A stretch of 11,448 nucleotides of DNA, taken from Prosthecobacter debontii (GTDB lineage: Bacteria; Verrucomicrobiota; Verrucomicrobiia; Verrucomicrobiales; Akkermansiaceae). The stretch lies in contig CAMCXJ010000061.1 of the NCBI GenBank assembly GCA_945883455.1, positions 1 through 11,448 on the forward strand. The letters run 5' to 3'. The notes beneath the pieces were generated by a model, which was given only the letters and a program-made list of their open reading frames with translations, was not told the origin of the DNA and searched no databases. Within the stretch, counting starts at the first letter, position 1, and the number at the start of each line of letters is the position of its first letter. This document shows positions 7,649 to 11,448 of this stretch, in pieces. Both the position numbers and the translations under genes were made by a program.

Positions 7649-9103
7649 ATGACACAGGAAAACTGGTACGACGAAGCACACCCGGAACTCACCCGCCGCC
7701 GATTCCTCAGCGCGCTGGGAGCAACCACCGCCGCGACCTTCCTAGGCGGTGCGCCGCGCGCGATGGCAGATGGGAAACGCATTAAACAACCGACCGCCAC
7801 CGCCGATTCCTGCATCCTGATCTGGATGGCCGGAGGCATGGCCGCGCCGGAAACTTTTGATCCGAAACGCTACAAGCCCTACGAGGTCGGCACCCCGGTC
7901 GAGCAGATTATCAGCACCTTCCCCGCCATCGATACGGCGGTGGACAACATCAAGATCTGCCAGGGCTTGGAAAATATCGCGGGTGTGATGGATCGCGCCA
8001 CGCTGATCCGCTCCCATTTCCAGCCGGATCTCGGCAGCATCCTGCACTCCCGCCACCAATACCACTGGCACACCGGATACGTTCCGCCGCAGACGGTCGC
8101 CGCGCCGCACATCGGCGCGTGGATGGCGAAGGTGCTCGGAGGGCGCAATGATGTCATGCCGCCCTTCATCAATATCGGCCAGCAACTCGAAGGCCACGGC
8201 GAGAGCGAGGAACTCAAGGCCTTCACCACCGGCGGCTTTTTCGGCAGCGAATACGGCCCGATGAACCTGCCTTTCCCCGACCTTGCCTCGCAGGCCGTGA
8301 AGCCTCCCGGCGGGATGTTACCCGACCGTTTTGCGAAGCGCTACAAGGCTCTTGAGAACCTCCTGAAAAACTCGCCGAAATCGGAGCAGCTCAGCGACTA
8401 TCACCAGGAGTCGATGCTCCGCTCCATCGACAACGCCCACCGCCTTCTCGGCTCTAAGGAACGCGTGGCTTTCGATCTTTCGCTGGAGAAAAAGGAGGTC
8501 TTCGACGAATACAACACCGGCCGTTTCGGCCAGGGCTGCCTGCTCGCGCGGAGGCTCGTCGAAAATGGCGCGCGTTTCGTCGAGGTCACCACGGAATACA
8601 TCCCGTTCGTTCACTGGGACACCCATGAGAACGGCCATAGTACCGTCGAGCGGATGAAAAAGGAGATCGACCGTCCCATCGCCCGCCTGGTCAAGGATCT
8701 GGAGGAGCGCGGATTGCTCGACCGCACGCTTGTCGTCATCGCCACCGAGTTCAGCCGCGATATGATGATCGAGGGCGTACCCGGTTCCACTGCGAAGGAT
8801 CAGTCCCGCGCGGCGACCGATGTGATCAAGGAGATGAAACACTACGGCCTGCACCGCCATTTTACGGGAGGCTCCTCGGTGGTGATGTTTGGCGGCGGCA
8901 TGAAAAAGGGTTTACTCTACGGCGCCACCGCCGACGAGCGCCCCTGCCTAGTGAACGAAAACCCCGTCAACATCGAGGATCTCCATGCCACCATCTTCAC
9001 CGCCATGGGCATCAGCCCGAAGACGGAATACTCCATCGAAGGCCGTCCCTTCTACGCCACGAAAGACGGCGTCGGGAAAGCAGTGCGGGATGTCTTTGCC
9101 TAG
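7649..9103 (+). CDS. Tat-exported DUF1501 family protein
   Basis: A 484-residue protein of the DUF1501 family, related in fold to sulfatases and alkaline phosphatases. Residues 15-20 (TRRRFL) plus the following alanine-rich hydrophobic stretch make a twin-arginine signal with a likely cut near AMA (38-40), so the protein is exported folded, probably with a bound metal. Family marks are ILIWMAGGMAAPETFDPKRY (56-75), HWDTHENG (322-329), ATEFSR (365-370), HRHF (402-405) and DLHATIFTAMGI (444-455). The Asp/His/Glu residues in these motifs may bind metal; the activity is unproven. The start is the ATG four bases after the previous stop: the same frame is open much further upstream, but that part lies inside the DUF1553 gene and the Tat signal begins here. 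It is the second gene of a tight operon. The residues around the EFSR and HRHF motifs depart from the family norm. Confidence 0.93.
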   Translation: MTQENWYDEAHPELTRRRFLSALGATTAATFLGGAPRAMADGKRIKQPTATADSCILIWMAGGMAAPETFDPKRYKPYEVGTPVEQIISTFPAIDTAVDNIKICQGLENIAGVMDRATLIRSHFQPDLGSILHSRHQYHWHTGYVPPQTVAAPHIGAWMAKVLGGRNDVMPPFINIGQQLEGHGESEELKAFTTGGFFGSEYGPMNLPFPDLASQAVKPPGGMLPDRFAKRYKALENLLKNSPKSEQLSDYHQESMLRSIDNAHRLLGSKERVAFDLSLEKKEVFDEYNTGRFGQGCLLARRLVENGARFVEVTTEYIPFVHWDTHENGHSTVERMKKEIDRPIARLVKDLEERGLLDRTLVVIATEFSRDMMIEGVPGSTAKDQSRAATDVIKEMKHYGLHRHFTGGSSVVMFGGGMKKGLLYGATADERPCLVNENPVNIEDLHATIFTAMGISPKTEYSIEGRPFYATKDGVGKAVRDVFA

Positions 9104-9143
9104 ACGATCTACCGAGCAACACATCCCGCCATCGAGAGGCGTA

Positions 9144-9971
9144 TCATTTGCCGATGTAACTTTCTTTGAGAGTGTTTATCGCGTGCTCGAGTTCTTCGTC
9201 GCTCAGCGGCCGCTCCCAGATCAGGAAACGGGCGATCTCGCCGTCGAAGGATTCGTGGCCGGGGTGCTCGATGGCATCGCGCTCCTGGCCGATGGTCATT
9301 TTCGAGGGGTTCGCGGTGGGCTCGACGGGGATTTCCCTGGTGGCGATGGGTTCCATGCCGTTTGCGAAGAGTTCGAGTTTCACCGTGCCGGTTCCGGCGG
9401 CCATGCGTCCGCCGATCACATGGAATTTCCCGGTCTCCAGAACGGGGCCGAGGAGCTGCGGGTTGTTTGCGTCAAAGCGCCCGAAGGTGAGGCTGTTGCG
9501 GACACCATACCAGAGAGTATTGTCGTCGTTGAGGCAGCCCCAGACGCCCTCGTATTTTGCGCTGTTGCGGAGGTTTCCGAAAAAGGAATTCACGTCCTTG
9601 AGTCCGTCCTGCTGAGGGAAAACGGCGATGACCGCGAGCCAGGTGTGGCCTTTGCCGGTGGTGAGGCTGTCGAAGGTTTCCTCATCCATGCAGACGAGTT
9701 CCTGCCTGCGGAAAACGAGGGCGGGCTTGCCATTGAGTCCGGGGATCGCGGGGCGCAAGGTCGGGCGGCCGCTGCCTTCTTCCTTCCGACCCTCATCCTG
9801 TTTCACGAAAAGTTTTGCATTTGCGTCGGGTGCTTGGTTTTCCCAGATGGATACCTTGTCGCCATCCTCCAGCGTGAGGCCTTTCGCGGCGTCGAGATCG
9901 AGCAACAGCCCTTCTTGAGGAAGTGCGTGGCAAAGCGCGGCGGATGCGATGAGCAGGAGGAAAGGTTTCAT
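9144..9971 (-). CDS. Exported LamG/concanavalin-like protein
   Basis: A 275-residue protein with a Sec signal (1-16, MKPFLLLIASAALCHA). The mature part begins LPQEGLLLDLDAAKGL and continues with GDKVSIWENQ, a pattern common at the start of jelly-roll domains that replace or precede LamG folds. It ends with a strong LamG signature, FDGEIARFLIWERPLSDEEL (242-261). These domains bind carbohydrates or act as adhesive modules; no catalytic residues can be assigned. It starts two bases after the TPR gene's stop and is therefore the last gene of that operon. Its 3' end faces the DUF1501 gene across 40 bases, where I see no terminator hairpin. It could be an accessory binding protein for the neighbouring TonB/TPR system, which is inference. 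Confidence 0.82.
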   Translation of the reverse strand: MKPFLLLIASAALCHALPQEGLLLDLDAAKGLTLEDGDKVSIWENQAPDANAKLFVKQDEGRKEEGSGRPTLRPAIPGLNGKPALVFRRQELVCMDEETFDSLTTGKGHTWLAVIAVFPQQDGLKDVNSFFGNLRNSAKYEGVWGCLNDDNTLWYGVRNSLTFGRFDANNPQLLGPVLETGKFHVIGGRMAAGTGTVKLELFANGMEPIATREIPVEPTANPSKMTIGQERDAIEHPGHESFDGEIARFLIWERPLSDEELEHAINTLKESYIGK

Positions 9972-9973
9972 GG

Positions 9974-11341
9974 TTATTCGGCGGCGGCGGCTGTCTCGGC
10001 TAGGGCTTTGCGGTAATTGTTGAGCTGTTCCGTGGGGTTGAGGGCGAGGGCGGCGTCGGTGAATTTCAGGGCGTCGGCGTAGCGGGATTGGGCGACGAGG
10101 AGGCGGACGAGTTCGACGTGGGCTTCGTAGGCGCTTGCCGTGTCTGCCGTCGCGCGCTCTAACAGAAGTTCGGCGGAGCCGGGCTGGCCGGTATCGGCAT
10201 GGTGTTTCGCGAGCGCGAGGAGCGCGGTGCCGTCGGTGGGGTCATCGGAAACGAGTTTTTCTAACAGCTTAGCTCCGGCGGCGGGGTCTTCCTCCGAATC
10301 GATGAGGTAACGCGCTTTGGCGAGGTTCATGGTGCGTGAGGGTTTGGGTGTTTCCGCCTTGGCGATGAGGTCTTTCGCAAAAGGCCAATCGCCTTGGGCG
10401 GAGGCGGTGGCGACGAGGCGCAGGATGGCATCGGTGCCGGGTTTTGTTTCCTTGGAAAATGCGTTTTCCGAAGCTGATTTTGCGGCATCGGGTCGAGCCG
10501 CGCGGAGATGGAGATCCGCGAGCATCAGGGTCGGATCGGGCGGGAGGACGCCGAGGCGGTAGGGGAGTTCGAGGGCTTTCGCGGCGGAGTCTGGTCGGTC
10601 GAGATCGAGATGGATGTTGGCGAGCAGGACAGCATAGGAGGCTTCCAGCGGACGCAGCGCGATGACCTCGTCTAGGAGGGCGACGGCTTCCTTTTTCCCG
10701 CCGGTTTCCTGTAGGCATTGGGCGACTCCCGCCTTCCACTCGGCGACATCTGGCTCGGTGACCTGCGCGATGCGGTAGGCTTGCAGGGCGCTGGCGAACT
10801 CCTTGCGGGCGAGGCGGCAATAGCCGAGCAGGCCGTAGGTACTGCCTTCCGCGTCCCCGAGGCGGATCGCTTCGGTGAGGTGGCCGAGGGCATCGGGGAG
10901 CTTGTTGTCGCGGACAAGGGCGAGCGCGAGGTTGCGGTGGGCGCGGCGGAAAGAGGGGTATCCCTTGAGAGCGGATTGGTAGGCGGCGATGGCTTTCTCG
11001 TTCTCACCGGTTTCGAAAAGAAGGTTCGCGAGGCTGAAGGTGAGGGCGGGAGATTTTTCCGTGAGCGGGCTGGAGCTGATTTTCTCCAAAGCCTCCGTAC
11101 GGTTCCCGGCGGCCATCAGGGTCTGGATCTCGACAAGCAGCCCGCGCTCCTCGGTAGTGACGCTCGGCTCGATGCGCGCCTCAATGCGATAGGAACCGTT
11201 GAAGGATTTCAGGAAGGCGGGGTCTTTCCAATACGCGGTGGAAAGCGGGAGGGGCTCGGCGGAGAATGCCTGCGGCATAGAAACCAGAAGCCAGAGGCCA
11301 GAGCCCAGAGGGATTCCGATGTATTTGAATAAATAACTCAT
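9974..11341 (-). CDS. Exported tetratricopeptide-repeat protein of TonB operon
   Basis: A 455-residue protein. Residues 1-28 form a Sec signal ending in AFSA. After a short linker most of the protein is TPR-type helical hairpins, recognisable at about 65-95, 98-131, 132-163, 165-198, 199-232, 233-266, 267-300, 370-403 and 405-438; 101-131 (LANLLFETGENEKAIAAYQSAL within it) is among the clearest. TPR arrays are protein-protein docking scaffolds, here in the periplasm. The gene lies 20 bases after the stop of a TonB-type gene and 2 bases before the LamG gene, all on the minus strand. TPR proteins close ExbB-ExbD-TonB gene sets of the TonB2 type in other bacteria, so it may help couple TonB to outer-membrane receptors. 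The rest of the set would lie beyond the right edge. No clear Shine-Dalgarno precedes the ATG. Confidence 0.88.
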   Translation of the reverse strand: MSYLFKYIGIPLGSGLWLLVSMPQAFSAEPLPLSTAYWKDPAFLKSFNGSYRIEARIEPSVTTEERGLLVEIQTLMAAGNRTEALEKISSSPLTEKSPALTFSLANLLFETGENEKAIAAYQSALKGYPSFRRAHRNLALALVRDNKLPDALGHLTEAIRLGDAEGSTYGLLGYCRLARKEFASALQAYRIAQVTEPDVAEWKAGVAQCLQETGGKKEAVALLDEVIALRPLEASYAVLLANIHLDLDRPDSAAKALELPYRLGVLPPDPTLMLADLHLRAARPDAAKSASENAFSKETKPGTDAILRLVATASAQGDWPFAKDLIAKAETPKPSRTMNLAKARYLIDSEEDPAAGAKLLEKLVSDDPTDGTALLALAKHHADTGQPGSAELLLERATADTASAYEAHVELVRLLVAQSRYADALKFTDAALALNPTEQLNNYRKALAETAAAAE

Positions 11342-11361
11342 AACGGATAACTACTAATAAA

Positions 11362-11448
11362 TCACTTTTCGATAATAATAGGCCAGCGCATGATGGCTTT
11401 GACGGCTTCGCCGTTGCGTTTGGGGGGGGTGAAGCGTGCGCTGGCGGC
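11362..11448 (-). CDS. Partial (3' end) TonB-type energy transducer
   Basis: Only the last 28 codons and the TGA are in the window; the frame is open to the right edge. The peptide reads ARFTPPKRNGEAVKAIMRWP within it, which matches the end of the TonB C-terminal domain: an RF-x-P segment, a basic KRNG turn, V, and a final strand ending in WPI. TonB passes proton-motive force from ExbB/ExbD in the inner membrane to outer-membrane receptors. A run of eight C on the coding strand (plus-strand G8 at 11422-11429) encodes the two prolines; the motif continues in frame on both sides. It is followed by the TPR gene 20 bases downstream. Not seen in the ORF list of start-to-stop frames because its start is outside the window. 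Confidence 0.8.
   Translation of the reverse strand, partial: AASARFTPPKRNGEAVKAIMRWPIIIEK

Noticed and set aside
9104..9143. Possible terminator between the convergent DUF1501 and LamG genes
   Set aside because: No inverted repeat with a T-run is present in these 40 bases; the transcripts may overlap or end by another mechanism.
8985..10016. Plus-strand open frame of 343 codons across the DUF1501 end and the LamG gene
   Set aside because: It overlaps two well-supported genes in other frames, and its product matches no recognisable family; it is a shadow of the LamG gene.
10718..11332. Plus-strand open frame (204 codons) opposite the TPR gene
   Set aside because: It is antisense to well-formed TPR repeats and a signal peptide; composition reflects the complementary strand.
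1..11448. Search for a defence system, phage, insertion sequence, CRISPR array or tRNA
   Set aside because: No spaced direct repeats, transposase, integrase, nuclease or tRNA-like sequences were recognised; gene content is ordinary for secreted PVC-bacterial proteins.

Overview
The window looks like chromosomal DNA of a PVC-superphylum bacterium, most likely Verrucomicrobiota (Verrucomicrobiaceae-like); Planctomycetota is the alternative. The reasons are the gene families: a large beta-propeller/HEAT/carbohydrate-binding/cytochrome c fusion, a PSCyt1-DUF1549-DUF1553 protein next to a Tat-exported DUF1501 protein, and a DUF6807 protein. These are expanded in that superphylum. The DNA is fairly GC-rich, and several genes lack a clear Shine-Dalgarno sequence.

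Layout. (1) Positions 1-1231, + strand: the 3' end of a concanavalin-like (DUF1961-type) gene, overlapping by ATGA a secreted DUF6807 protein. (2) A hairpin at 1312-1342 separates this pair from a convergent minus-strand gene (1374-1781) for a small exported helical protein resembling cytochrome b562, with the Met and His heme-ligand positions retained. (3) Divergent from it is a SRPBCC-fold protein (1903-2364). (4) A 991-residue secreted heme protein on the minus strand (2540-5515) is divergent from a two-gene + operon, PSCyt1/DUF1549/DUF1553 (5737-7644) and DUF1501 (7649-9103). (5) From the right edge, a minus-strand operon contains the last 28 codons of a TonB-type protein, an exported TPR protein (9974-11341) and a small exported LamG-like protein (9144-9971).

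How the genes fit together: nearly everything is exported. Sec signals are predicted on DUF6807, the b562-like protein, the propeller-cytochrome, the PSCyt1 protein, the TPR protein and the LamG protein; DUF1501 has a twin-arginine signal. The content suggests extracytoplasmic handling of complex carbohydrates: carbohydrate-binding folds, a sugar-dehydrogenase-like propeller with its own cytochrome c, a periplasmic electron carrier candidate, and TonB-dependent uptake. That link is inferred from families and neighbourhood, not shown by the sequence.

No tRNA, rRNA, CRISPR, insertion sequence, phage or defence gene was recognised. No intergenic stretch exceeds 300 bases; the longest is 221 bases (5516-5736). 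I did not find a clearly new system. The points most worth following are the b562-like protein, the TonB-TPR-LamG operon with a C8 tract in tonB, and the insert-bearing DUF1501 variant.
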